Shown here piece by piece: positions 1 through 10,500 of a stretch of 64,000 nucleotides of DNA. The translations under genes and the position numbers were made by a program. The stretch lies in contig OY744520.1 in NCBI GenBank assembly GCA_963556195.1, positions 147,476,929 to 147,540,928 on the forward strand, read 5' to 3'. The notes under the pieces are model-generated. The model made no database searches. It was not told the DNA's origin and saw only the letters and a list, made by a program, of their open reading frames with translations. The stretch comes from Sepiola atlantica (Eukaryota; Mollusca; Cephalopoda; Sepiida; Sepiolidae). The stretch's first letter is position 1. The number at the start of each line of letters is the position of its first letter.

Positions 1-75
1 CACGGTTCGAACCCATGCCACAGAGTCAACCTAGACTCCGTAAGCAAACGCTGTAACCATTAATCACGTGACACT
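1..75 (-). repeat. tRNA-derived SINE head, cut by window edge
   Basis: Read on the minus strand this resembles a tRNA: a box A-like GGTTACAGCGTTTGC near 45-31 and a box B-like GGTTCGAACC at 4-13. Spacing fits an internal pol III promoter. The same head recurs at 40728-40795. The body would lie outside the window. A functional tRNA is unlikely because the stems do not pair well. Confidence 0.6.
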
Positions 76-94
76 ATAACATTCAAGAGGGGAA

Positions 95-198
95 TTTAAA
101 TTGACGATTGCAAGTTTTGCATGAAACACATGTGTATATCGGTTTATTTATTTATTTATAAACAGTTATATATATATATATATTAAGTAAACTTCTGT

Positions 199-202
<4 letters not shown>
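95..202 (+). repeat. SINE body, tail-to-tail partner of the copy at 483-728
   Basis: The stretch from GACGATTGCAAGTTTTGCAT through the GGTTTATTTATTTA run and the AAACTTCTGTTTGAATA end is the reverse complement of most of 483-640. It leads into a (TA)n tail. No tRNA head is visible upstream, so the copy is probably 5'-truncated or diverged. Confidence 0.65.

Positions 203-262
<60 letters not shown>
203..262. repeat. (TA)n microsatellite
   Basis: About 30 uninterrupted TA units. They form the tail of the SINE body on the left and the start of the 262-443 unit on the right. Confidence 0.98.
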
Positions 263-265
<3 letters not shown>

Positions 266-439
266 TACTTCATGTATCCACATAAAATATTATAAGGAGA
301 TATGATTTTTTATGTATTAGTTTTCAGTATTTCCTTCAACAGTTCTCGATACGTAAGTAGTATTTAGCCTGACGATTCCCCACGAGGATGAAACACGGGA
401 GCCTCTGTGTAGCTTAATTGCCATATATATTTCATTGCT

Positions 440-443
<4 letters not shown>
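262..443 (+). repeat. SINE-tail-like unit ending in (TA)n (family T)
   Basis: Starts TTAGTACTTCATGTATCCAC directly after a (TA)n tract. It contains CCTGACGATTCCCC, GGATGAAACACGGGAGCC and CTGTGTAGCTTAATTGCCAT, then enters another (TA)n tract. The same ordered blocks occur at 20720-20962 and 24743-25028, and part occurs at 23434-23524. The GACGATT...GATGAAACACG core resembles the body of the tRNA-derived SINEs in this window, so I read it as a SINE 3' region. The family name is unknown. Confidence 0.65.

Positions 444-483
<40 letters not shown>
443..483. repeat. (TA)n microsatellite
   Basis: About 20 TA units. They lie between the family T unit and the inverted SINE that starts with TTCAAACAGAAG. 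Confidence 0.97.
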
Positions 484-487
<4 letters not shown>

Positions 488-515
488 ACAGAAGTGGACT
501 TTATATATGTATATG

Positions 516-556
<41 letters not shown>

Positions 557-728
557 GTTTATAAATAAATATTATTTTAAAAATAAACCGATATACACGT
601 GTTTCATGCAAAACTTGAAATTGTCAGTATACGATGAGACAGTCCCTGCGAGCCACACGATTCGAACCCCGATACAAAAGTCATGTCTGACTCAGTAGCC
701 GAGGCGCGTACCATTGCTCCACCATGCA
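483..728 (-). repeat. tRNA-derived SINE with (TA)n tail
   Basis: On the minus strand a tRNA-like head runs from about 724 to 655. It has box A-like TGGAGCAATGGTAC and box B GGTTCGAATCG. The body follows (CATGAAACACGTGTATATCGG) and then a (TA)n tail at 523-553. Its body is the inverted partner of 95-202. Transcription would use the internal pol III boxes. Cephalopod genomes are known to carry tRNA-derived SINEs (OR1/OR2 types in octopus), but which family this is could not be tested. Confidence 0.7.
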
Positions 729-891
729 TTGTCTAGAAATGACCAGTAAATTAAGATCTAAATTGAAAACACGGCGGCTATCTAGCAAGCAGTTAAGAGG
801 ATCAATAGGCGCGCCTAGAGTTATGCATTACGCAGAATGACAGTTTGGTGTCACCTTAACCTAAAGTACTCTATCTAGCTTTAAATAATTA

Positions 892-892
<1 letters not shown>

Positions 893-959
<67 letters not shown>
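893..959. repeat. (TA)n microsatellite
   Basis: About 33 pure TA units. No recognisable element is joined to either end. Confidence 0.98.
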
Positions 960-965
<6 letters not shown>

Positions 966-1920
966 CCCACTAGATATTTTTCTTAATGTGCTCCCATCCT
1001 CACCATATTATATTAAACACTCTAAGTTAAATTGTCAATTTCTAATCCCCCCTTTTCTCAATATGACTAATTATCTCCACATCCTCACGAAGGCTAGTCA
1101 TACTACTTTACTAGTTTCCTAGCACTCCATTTACGGATATTCTCCCCTGCTTGGACACATCTCTTAAAACAACAGCTGTTATAATATATTTTTCTTCCCT
1201 GACGATGAAAGTATCTAACCAACCACCCATCCCATTTCAACACGCGTCAGTCAGAGTATCTCTCGTTTAACCCTTCCCTTCCACATCTCCTCCTACCACA
1301 CCCATAACTGTCACCTGCTTCGAATTTCACCTAACTATCTCACTCAATCTCTTGAAGCCGTCAGATAAACATTTAATCACTCGCGAACCTGCTTGTTTTT
1401 GGATTCTACTTAAATTTCTAGACTCAAATCCTTAAAGATTCTTCACGGAGGTCTATGGAAGCTTTAAGATGGCCTTTAATACCCAGGCTATACCCTAAGC
1501 AATCTTTTTTCTACGGCAGAAACACCTATTATTCTGATGAGTTGATTCCTTCTTGATTTAAAGTATATGCATTCTCCACGAATCCTCCAACGGTGAATGT
1601 TTGTCTTTCTATTCTCAATCTTTTTTCACTGGACATTTTCTTCACTGGACATCGTTTTCACATGACATCTTTTGCATTTTAAACACTTTTCTGGCACACG
1701 TCTACATTTTATAACTTCAATTTAAAATAATTATGATTTCTGGTTTATTCTCCGCCAGCTTATCAATTTTAATTCCTCTGTTGATAAAAACCACTCTTTG
1801 AAAAGCCTAGCTTTAGGAAAGGAAACAAATAAATATTATTTTATTGAATACACATTGCTTTGAATAACTGAAAATGTAATAGATTTGTAATTCTTACATT
1901 TTTCTTTTATTTTTCATTTA
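960..1920. other. Unassigned AT-rich DNA
   Basis: Moderately C/T-rich, with no long open frame, tRNA or clear repeat that I can recognise. It includes a short duplicated phrase, TTTCACTGGACAT/TTCTTCACTGGACATC, near 1624-1652. Confidence 0.5.
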
Positions 1921-1935
1921 TCTATTATCTATCTA

Positions 1936-2022
<87 letters not shown>
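1920..2022. repeat. Compound microsatellite (ATCT)n(CT)n(TA)n
   Basis: ATCT units at about 1920-1942 pass into (CT)n to 1980 and then (TA)n from 1982. Confidence 0.97.
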
Positions 2023-2026
<4 letters not shown>

Positions 2027-2099
2027 TGAATTCACTCATTTGAGCGCATATGTAAAGCTATTTATATAGAGAGATATTCGAAACGAGATAAAGCACGTA

Positions 2100-2420
2100 T
2101 TTTTATACTCGCAAAGTTTCTTTCTTCTCGTTTCTCTATCTCTTTCTATTGTTTATTTTGTTTCTAGTTTCAATCTATACTTCACTTTTCCTTTTTCTTT
2201 TCGTATCTGTTCTATTTTCCTTTTTCTATCATTCTCTCTTTTGTCCTTCTGTCTTTCTTCCTGTCATCTACTCTTTCCCTTTCGTGTCATAATTCCTTTG
2301 CAATTTTCTTTCCTCAATTCTTTTTTCCTTCTCTGTTTCTTCGTTTCTTCCAAATATTATCTCTTTATCTTTCCTTTCTGCTTTTTTTATCTATTTGCCA
2401 CAAAGTCGGTTTTTAATGTG
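2100..2420 (+). repeat. Polypyrimidine-rich tract
   Basis: A strongly strand-asymmetric C/T run with irregular TTTC/TTCT composition. Open frames inside it are Phe/Ser/Leu-rich by composition and are not credible genes. Confidence 0.7.
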
Positions 2421-2854
2421 CGGAAGATCCAGTTGCCTCAAATGGGCCATTATATATGATAACAAACATACCTGTATGGTCCCGTCGATACTCCCTCACA
2501 AATAATGCTTCAGGCGATTAATGCATCGTCCTCCAAAAGAAGGAGGTGATGCTAGGAGAATGCCCCACTGAGAACTAACAGCTACTACTTTTTTTAGCCT
2601 GAAGGTTGGATAAAAATAATTTCAGGTTTCGTCTGTTATGTTTTTTATTTCATTTCTTCGATTACTGTCTCACAGATCCATCCCCTTCCTCTCATTCTCC
2701 CTCTGCCCCCCCCTCATTTACTTGTACTCCTGTGCCGATCCACTCATCCACCCCAACCCCATTGTATCCATTCCTCCTCTTATGCCCCCACTACCGTAGA
2801 TCAAATGCCACTGATACGACGACCCGTTAGTGACTTGTATGTGTGTGAACGAAA

Positions 2855-2863
2855 AAGAGAGAG

Positions 2864-2904
<41 letters not shown>

Positions 2905-2910
2905 GAGAGA
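2855..2910. repeat. (GA)n microsatellite
   Basis: GA units with minor interruptions (GATA, AAAC). Confidence 0.95.
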
Positions 2911-3160
2911 GGGTGAATAGAAGGAGGGGGAAAGTCGCATGTGCTAACCGGAACCATAGCGGTCTTATGCTGTCTTTCAGTTAAAATCAGAACTAGAAAA
3001 AGGCACGTGGCAGGATTGCGAGGGTTGGAGGATCTTCATGTACCGGTTTGGGTTTGTGGGGCATTAGGACGAACACCTCACAGCACAAAGTAGCAAAGGC
3101 TACTGCCCACGGGTGGGGTGCGTTCGATAACGTCACATAGAGATAGTGAGGGCTAAGAAT
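2910..3160. other. GC-richer unassigned segment
   Basis: Clearly richer in G than its flanks, for example GGTTGGAGGATCTTC and CCCACGGGTGGGGTGCG. It may be an old transposon fragment. No frame or family was recognised. Confidence 0.3.
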
Positions 3161-3164
3161 AATA

Positions 3165-3181
3165 ACAACAACAACAACAAC

Positions 3182-3220
<39 letters not shown>

Positions 3221-3222
3221 GA
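3165..3222. repeat. (CAA)n(TAA)n microsatellite
   Basis: CAA units change to AAT units at about 3181. Confidence 0.96.
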
Positions 3223-3354
3223 TAATAATACTTCAGTAGATTTTAATTTCCGTCAAAAGTAAAAGAATGTCCCAACTAAGCGTTTCTCGAGACTAGTTTT
3301 ACTTTTCATTTCAATTATGCTTTAAAAAAGATTTTTAAAGTAACTGATGAAAAA

Positions 3355-3575
3355 CTGAAATTGTTGTCATATCTGGGCTGGTGCACCAACCACTAGTCTC
3401 TCCCTCTTAGGCAGGGTGCAGAAGGAGGTTTTTATCTAATCGGCTCCGCACTGTCTGCCAAGTTCTTACCGCTGTCCCATCGAAACAATGCTGCATCCCC
3501 GTGTTTTTTTCACTAGTACTTCCACGGAATGTGCTCTGACAAACTTACCGCATCTCATCAACAGAAATACTCCCG
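3355..3575 (+). pseudogene. LINE reverse transcriptase C-terminal fragment (CR1/Jockey-type)
   Basis: Shifting plus-strand frames encode pieces typical of the end of CR1/Jockey-type RT ORFs: CHIWAGAP, SLPLLR/SLSLLGRVQK, then PLSHRNNAASPCFF and YFHGMCSDKL. The last part aligns by eye with the 3' end of the LINE at 57100-60307 (compare 59925-60000). Several frameshifts are needed. Only the RT tail is present, as expected of a 5'-truncated LINE insertion or a decayed remnant. Confidence 0.6.
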
Positions 3576-3759
3576 TGCTCGTTAATCCAACCGCCGCCTT
3601 GGCTTTCTTCGACTCTGAGGAGGCATTCGTGATGAGCATGCGGTGAGACTTGCTTAAGGAGGAGTAATAAATGCCCTATATAACCTATCGGCAGATCGTC
3701 GACTTGTGACGGCCCATATTAGCAACGATTTTGGCGTGATGAATTTTGCTTCAAAACTT

Positions 3760-3762
<3 letters not shown>

Positions 3763-3794
<32 letters not shown>
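3763..3794. repeat. (TA)n microsatellite
   Basis: About 15 TA units. Confidence 0.95.
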
Positions 3795-3799
<5 letters not shown>

Positions 3800-4068
3800 T
3801 TGTAACAGAGAAGATCAGAACAACATCGGTACTGTCGGTTTCAAATTCTTACAAAGGGAGCCTCTTTACCGTACTCTCGTCAGTCTGTTTATCTCATAGT
3901 TAAACAGAAACTAAAGAAGACTTTTATAGGTCAACTTTGTTACGATTTGAAATTGACGGTTCCGGTGTTGTTCTGAACTATTGTAATACAAATATAAATA
4001 AATATTACACTCTTATTTTTGATGTTTCTTAATACTCAGTCACTTAGCTCGGGTTCTGTTCTACTAAC

Positions 4069-4071
<3 letters not shown>

Positions 4072-4135
<64 letters not shown>
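4072..4135. repeat. (TA)n microsatellite
   Basis: About 32 TA units, followed by short TG-rich sequence. Confidence 0.97.
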
Positions 4136-4139
<4 letters not shown>

Positions 4140-4644
4140 ATTCAATGTCTGTATGTATGTGTGTGTGCCCTATAGAAAAAAATGTTAGCGAATCTAGATA
4201 AAATCTTAAAGTGTATTCTAATATAAAAGTCACTGAGAAAGTTAATGGGTGTATTCCCAAATCTCTGAATTCACTCCTAAGAGGGCTATAGGCCAGATTT
4301 CGTCTGGGGAGGTCGATTATTTCAGCTATTTTCAGCTTAATTTCAATTTAATTATGTACTAATTTGAGAAATAATGCTAGTCATCATTGGGAAAGGTAAA
4401 ACATTTTTTAAATTTTCTTACAAAAAATAAATATTTTTAGGAAGGTTTGCGTCACTCTTCTTGAGAAGTGTTGAGGTGACGTAGTATCTGTACTGCTTCA
4501 AACTAGCAAAAATATGCGAACAGGGGCTTATGCAGTATACCACCCCATGGAATATGTAAAAGGCGGCTTGTGCAGTATTGTGCCTCTATAAACTAAGTTT
4601 ACTTCTTCTTCTTCGTCATGAACAGAGAACCAATGCACCATATG

Positions 4645-4762
4645 AGTTCTTTGATATGACAGGGGCGCATTAATATGAGTTCTTTTTATGATAGTGACGT
4701 TACATGAATGAACTTGATTTTCGTTTTTGATAAGACAGGGGCGCATTAATATGAGTTCTTAT
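4645..4762. repeat. Two direct copies of a ~35-bp GC-containing repeat
   Basis: GACAGGGGCGCATTAATATG followed by AGTTCTT occurs at about 4658-4684 and again at about 4734-4760, each preceded by TTGATA. It lies just upstream of the 35-bp minisatellite and may be related to its origin. Confidence 0.85.
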
Positions 4763-4764
4763 GT

Positions 4765-5262
4765 ATACGCACCAGAGCGGCGATAGGTACATATATAGTA
4801 TGCGCACCGTGGCTGCGATAGATACATATATAGTATGCTCACCGGGGCAGCGATAGGTACCTATATAGTATGCGCACCGGGGCGGCGATAGGTACATATA
4901 TAGTATTCTCACCAGGGCGGTGAAAGGTACGTATATAGTATTCGCACCGGGGCGGCGATATATACGTATATAGTATGCGCACCGGGGCAGCAATAGTTAC
5001 ATATATAGTATGCGCACCAGGGCGGAGATAGGTACGCATATAGTATGCGCACCGGGGCGGGGATAGGTACTATATAGTATGCGCACCGGAGCGGAGAAAG
5101 GTACATATATAGTATTCTCACCAGGTCGGCGATAGGTACGTATATAGTATATAGTATGCGTACCGGGACGGAGAAAGGTACATATATAGTATTCTCACCA
5201 GGTCGGCGATAGGTACGTATATAGTACATAGTATGCGCACCAGGGCGGATATAAGTACATAT
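4765..5262. repeat. 35-bp GC-rich minisatellite, about 14 copies
   Basis: The unit contains GCGATAGGTACATATATAGT followed by ATGCGCACCGGGGC, 35 bp in all. Copies vary at several positions (CGCACC/CTCACC, GTAC/GATAC), and two carry an extra TATAGTA. The period is not a multiple of three, so the long minus-strand open frames across it are by-products of the repeat. Confidence 0.93.
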
Positions 5263-5264
5263 AT

Positions 5265-5415
5265 GGAAAGAGCAGAAATAAGTCATACTTTTGCCCTGGG
5301 CAACGGAAGAGGAATGGTAGAGAAGAGACAGCGTTCGCCGCAAGGCAAAAGGGAGAAGGTGGCAACGGGGAGAGGGGGTGATGAAATGAGGTGACCAGGG
5401 AAGAGAAAGAAGAAA
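5265..5415 (-). repeat. GC-rich dispersed repeat R-E, inverted copy
   Basis: Read on the minus strand it has CCCCCTCTCCCCGTTGCC and CCGTTGCCCAGGGCAA then AGTATGAC. These match blocks at 6590-6815 in opposite orientation. The family was not recognised. Confidence 0.6.
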
Positions 5416-5536
5416 AGATAAAAGGACGGCTAGAGAGAGGGAGAGAAATAGAAGTTTGAATATAAAGATGTTACACACGCTATTTTTCTTCTATTTTGTG
5501 TTTTAATGACCCCAAGCAACGCCGGATAGCCTTGCT

Positions 5537-5538
<2 letters not shown>

Positions 5539-5603
<65 letters not shown>
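5539..5603. repeat. (TG)n(TA)n microsatellite
   Basis: About six TG units run into about 26 TA units. Confidence 0.97.
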
Positions 5604-5607
<4 letters not shown>

Positions 5608-5665
5608 AGTGAAGTGATGAAATAGCAGAAATGTGTATAGTTTACAAGTTCATGTACTCATCAAG

Positions 5666-5672
<7 letters not shown>

Positions 5673-5725
<53 letters not shown>
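5673..5725. repeat. (TA)n microsatellite
   Basis: About 26 TA units. Confidence 0.97.
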
Positions 5726-5727
<2 letters not shown>

Positions 5728-5781
5728 CTATACGCCAGTTAATAAGAGAGTACAAAAGTACATAAACACATCATATATATT

Positions 5782-5788
<7 letters not shown>

Positions 5789-5821
<33 letters not shown>
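5789..5821. repeat. (TA)n microsatellite
   Basis: About 16 TA units. Confidence 0.95.
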
Positions 5822-5824
<3 letters not shown>

Positions 5825-6081
5825 ACTAGTTGGGTCACAACCACTACCACTATTTATTCCACTTTTATTTTCTTCGAAATTCATCAACTGTAATATATTT
5901 AAGAATTTCTCTTGCATAACGAAGAATAATAAGTCCTTTTGCTTCTATATTATTTTTATGGATAACATAGAAAAAAACTTGTTGTTTTCCATCTAATTTG
6001 TATGCGTGTTTACGGTCTATACGACCACACTATGTAAATTTACTGAAAATAGAGTCCCTTTTTTTCTAAATGCTTTAAGGG

Positions 6082-6085
<4 letters not shown>

Positions 6086-6134
<49 letters not shown>
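6086..6134. repeat. (TA)n microsatellite
   Basis: About 24 TA units. Confidence 0.97.
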
Positions 6135-6138
<4 letters not shown>

Positions 6139-6554
6139 AAGGTAATATATTTCGTTGTACAAGATAACATCTAAACTAATAAACGAATAATTATGAATTT
6201 TGGAATATATATTCTCAGCAACCCTATGAGTAACATGGGTACATCATTTTAATTTGTTATATTTATCATTTAGGTGGGCGTCCACCAAAAATCGTATGCG
6301 CATCCGCACTGAAAAAGCTAATAAATTAGATACAAAACATTTCAGTTATATTAAGTAATGCATTTTTAAAAGGATTCGCGTACGACCGTCAATAACACGC
6401 ATGTGCTTAATAAAATATTAAGCTAACAAACTTATCAGTATTAATTATTAAATATGCATTCTAGGTGGGCCCATTATTTTTTTGGTAAACGTTACCATTT
6501 AGGGGATGCTATAGAAACCATGAGAAAGAAAATACATTAAAATTGAAAACTTAG

Positions 6555-7185
6555 GCTATACTAGCAGAGGTAGCCGGCGTTGCCCAGGGTTCTCTAATTC
6601 TTTGTCGCCCCATTTCACCGCCCCTCTTCCCGTTGCTATCTCTCCCAGTTGCCTTATGTGAAAGATGTCTCTTCCCCTGTCGCCCCCTCACATCCGCCCC
6701 TCTCCCCGTTGCTTGGAGAAAAGTCGTCTCTTTCCTGGTCGCCCCTCTCCCCCACCCTCTTCTCCCCCGTGTCTGCTCTTCCCGTTGCCCGGGGCAACAG
6801 TGTGACATATTTTTTATTAAAAGTACCATCTTTGTCTTCGCCCTCACTTCCAAAATTATTATGGGTCAGTTGGATGCTAACGCTTGACCTCTTGGTCGTC
6901 GTTTTCTATCCGTAACTGTTATGCGGAGAAAAAAGTAGGAAAATAGGTCACTTTAATGTTGTTTTTTTTTACAAACCGCACATAGACACAACGTACAGAT
7001 GACTGGAAAACGGAGAAATTTATTTCCTTCCCTCCCAAAATGTTCCATATCGGTTCGGCACGATGGAATCGACATTTTCCTTCCAATTTTTCGATATTTC
7101 TGTTGAGTATCTCGTCAGCCTTTCGCAGCCAACAAAATTAGCACATACACACAGACAAATCTCCTTTATATAATAGACCTAGCCA
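6555..7185 (+). repeat. GC-rich dispersed repeat R-E, long copy
   Basis: Opens with ACTAGCAGAGGTAGCCGGCG and TTGCCCAGGG, followed by repeated CCCGTTGC blocks to about 6795. A more AT-rich part ends CCTTTATATAATAGACC. The beginning and end look like a unit-length insertion, but I cannot assign it to a class. Frames at 6551-6915 are open on both strands because of composition and are not convincing genes. Confidence 0.45.
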
Positions 7186-7189
7186 AATA

Positions 7190-7480
7190 TACGATCGTAG
7201 GGAGGGTAATTTTGTCTAGCTGCCACGTCAGCTCCTTCTGCATGGGAGGAATATATCATGAGGAATGAAAATATACTACACAGAATAACAGATCCGATTA
7301 AATCAAGTTATAGGAAATTACAACATGGCCGTCAGCGACTGAGGTACTGCATTAAAGTTTGGTTTTCAAGTTTTAAAAATAAATCTGAATTTAATTTCGG
7401 GATAAAAATGAAATTGAAGACTAAATGATTAATGTCATCCAAAATGTGTGCGGAAATAACAGTAAATAAGATAACGAACA
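7190..7480. other. Unassigned DNA 3' of the LINE
   Basis: AT-rich, with no recognisable frame. The LINE 3' end probably lies at about 7440-7490, but no poly(A) or clear target-site duplication was seen. Confidence 0.4.
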
Positions 7481-7536
7481 CTCCTCACACCTTCTTCTTG
7501 CTCGTCCGCCGAAGTCGACGATGACCAAGGTATCAA

Positions 7537-10500
7537 TCAGTTTGGCGTCGGGGGTCGGTGGGTCCTGAGATGGCTGATGAGGCCAATCCGTGCTCGGCAG
7601 ACTCTTCCACACTCCGGACACGTGAAGGCGGCATCGACAGGCTGTGGACCGGCAGCTCTCTCCTTTCGCCTCCTGCGCTTCTGCCGGTCGTGGGTCATGC
7701 GTTGATCCTCTGCCCTATCGGCTCCCAGGCTGACGGCACAGCGCCAAGCAGAGCGTTCTGCAGCGCGACTCTCCCAAGACTGGGGGTTGATGTCAAAGTC
7801 CTTGAGGGAGGTTCGCAGGCAGTCTTTATATCGTTTTTTTTGGCCCCCTGCAGTCCGCTCTCCCTGGCTGAGTTCCCCATAGAAGAGTTGTTTGGGGATT
7901 CGGCCGTCAGGCATGCGGTAGACATGGCCTGCCCACCGAAGCTGGGTTTTGTGGACTATGGTGGTGATGGTATGGAGCCCCGCGCGCTCCAAGACTTCTG
8001 TGTCAGGAATTCTGTCTTGCCAGCGGATGTTGAGAATATTACGGAGGCATCTGAGGTGGAAGCCATTCAGCTGTTTTTCATGTCTTTTATAAAGCGTCCA
8101 AGTTTCACAGCCGTAGAGTAGGGCTGTTAGGACGATTGCTCGGTATACTTTGATTTTGGTTGCGAGTCCAATACCTCTCCTCCTCCACACATTGTCTCTA
8201 AGTCTTCCAAATGCACTGCTCGTTGTGGAGGTCCTATGGTTAACTTCAATGTCAATGTTGGCGGTACGGGAGAGGGTGCTGCCAAGGTAGGTGAATTGCT
8301 CCACAGCATCGGTCTTCTGCCCTTTGACAGTGATGCCGGGTTCGTGGTATGCATCTCCTGGGGCGGGTTGGTACATAACTTCTGTCTTCTTTGTACTAAT
8401 AGTAAGACCAAAATTGTCACAACTGGTGGAGAATCCGTCCATTAGATATTGCATCTCTGTCTCCTTTGGGGCGTTAAAGGCGCAGTCATCAGCAAAGAGA
8501 AGGTCTCTGATGATGGTTTCCCTCACTCTCGTGACTGCCTGCATTCGCCTGATGTTAAACAATTTTCCGTCACATCTGTACTTGATGTTAATGCCAGAGT
8601 GACTGTCTTTGAAAGCGTCCTGGAGCATGGCAGAGAAAACCATGCTAAAAAGCGTTGGGGCTAAGACACAGCCCTGCTTGACTCCGTTGGTCACAGGGAA
8701 GGGCTCTGAGGGGTCGCCGTCATCCAGGACGTGAGCGGTCATTCTCTCGTGGAACTGCCTGACGATGGCTATGAACCTGTCTGGACAACCAAATTTTCCC
8801 ATGATCCGCCAGAGGCCATTTCGGCTGACAGTGTCGAAGGCCTTGGTCAAATCGACGAATGTGGTGTAGAGGCCCCGGTGCTGCTCGACACATTTCTCCT
8901 GCAGTTGGCGTGCAGCAAAGATCATATCAGTCGTCCCACGGCCCGCTTGAAAGCCACACTGGCTCTCAGGAAGACGACCATCTTCAAGGTGTACCAGCAG
9001 GCGATTAAGAAGGACGCGGGCCAGGATCTTCCCGGCGATGGATAGAAGGGATATCCCGCGGTGGTTGTCACAAGACTGACGATTTCCTTTGCGTTTATAA
9101 ATGTGAACAATAGTGGCATCACGAAAATCTTGGGGTAGTTCTTCACTCTCCCACATGGATTGGAAGAGTTCTGTCAGTCTTTCCAGCAGTGTAGGTCCAC
9201 CAGATTTGTATATTTCTGCTGGAATTAAATCGGGGCCAGGGGCCTTCCCAGAGGAAAGTTGCTTGATGGCTTTGCTTACTTCCTCTGACGAGAATGGGAT
9301 GTCGAGCTCCTCGTTGATAGGCTCCTGGCGTAGTCGGTCGATGGCTTCATCGTTGATGGAAGATGGCCGGTTTAGCACGTTGTTAAAGTGCTCTGCCTAT
9401 CTATCAAGGATCTGCTTTTTGTCGTTTAAGAGAGTTGTTCCATCGGAGCTAAGCAGGGGAGAGGAGCTTGAGGACTGGGGACCGTAGACAGCCCTCAGCG
9501 CATCGTAAAACTTCCTCATATCATGGTTATCGGCATGCTCCTGGATCTCATCTGCTTTGGCGCTGAGCCAGGCATCCTGCATGGAGCGGAGTCTGGCCTG
9601 CACCTTGCTGCGGGTGTTGATGAAGGTAGCTTTCTTTGCGAGGCACTTAGGGTCACTCTGATTTGCACGGAGAAGTTGGCGTTTCTCCTCCAGGAGGGGT
9701 TGAATCTCAGAGTCATTTTCATCAAACGAGTCCTGGTGCTTCTTTTTCTTAGGTCCAATGATTTCGAGAGCGATGGTGTAGGTGGAGTCTCTGAGGCGTG
9801 CCCACTGATCTTCAATAGTGTCCGAGATGGTAAGGGGGACAGATAGCTTGTCGTTGATTGTTTCCTGTAGCTCATGGATGACATCTGGACTTTTCAGTTT
9901 CTCCACGTCGAGGCGCTTTGTGACTTTCTGGCCCTGAGGCCGCCTCTTAAGTTGGATGTAGAGGCACATTTTGGATGTGATCAGGCGGTGGTCTGTCCAA
10001 CACTCGGCACCGCACACAGCCTTGGTCAGCCTTACATCTCTTCTGTCCCTTGCCCTGATAATGACGTAGTCGATCAAATGCCAGTGCCGGGAGCGTGGGT
10101 GCATCCACGACGTCTTGCTACGGGTGGGTAGGCGGAACATGGTGTTGGTGATGGAAAGGTTGTGTGCAGCGCAGAGGCTGAGCAGCCGCAGGCCGTTGCT
10201 ATTGCACTTGCCCACTCCATGGTGGCCAAGGACCCGGTCCCAAGTGGAATGGTCAGTGCCAACGCGGGCATTGAAATCGCCGAGGACGATGAGCTTCTCT
10301 CTCTGCGAGGCAGTGGAGATGAGGCTTTCCAGATCTTCATAGAACTGGTCCTTGGTATCTTTGAGGTTGGTCATAGTTGGTGCGTAGGCGCTGATCAGTG
10401 TGGCGGTTCTTCCCTTGCTAAGCGGGAGTTGCATCTTCATCAGCCGGTCATTAATGCCGTCCGGGATGCTGACCAGCTTCTTCACGTGTTCAGTCTTGAT

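Noticed and set aside
1..75. Functional tRNA gene
   Set aside because: Box A and B are present, but the acceptor and anticodon stems do not pair, and the same head recurs on SINE bodies.
4839..5478. Minus-strand frames up to 189 codons over the minisatellite
   Set aside because: Produced by the 35-bp repeat, whose period shifts frame. The repeated Tyr/Pro/Arg words are by-products.
6551..6915. Open frames of 84-100 codons on both strands
   Set aside because: A GC-rich repeat with low stop density. Both strands are open, no domain is visible, and a second inverted copy exists.
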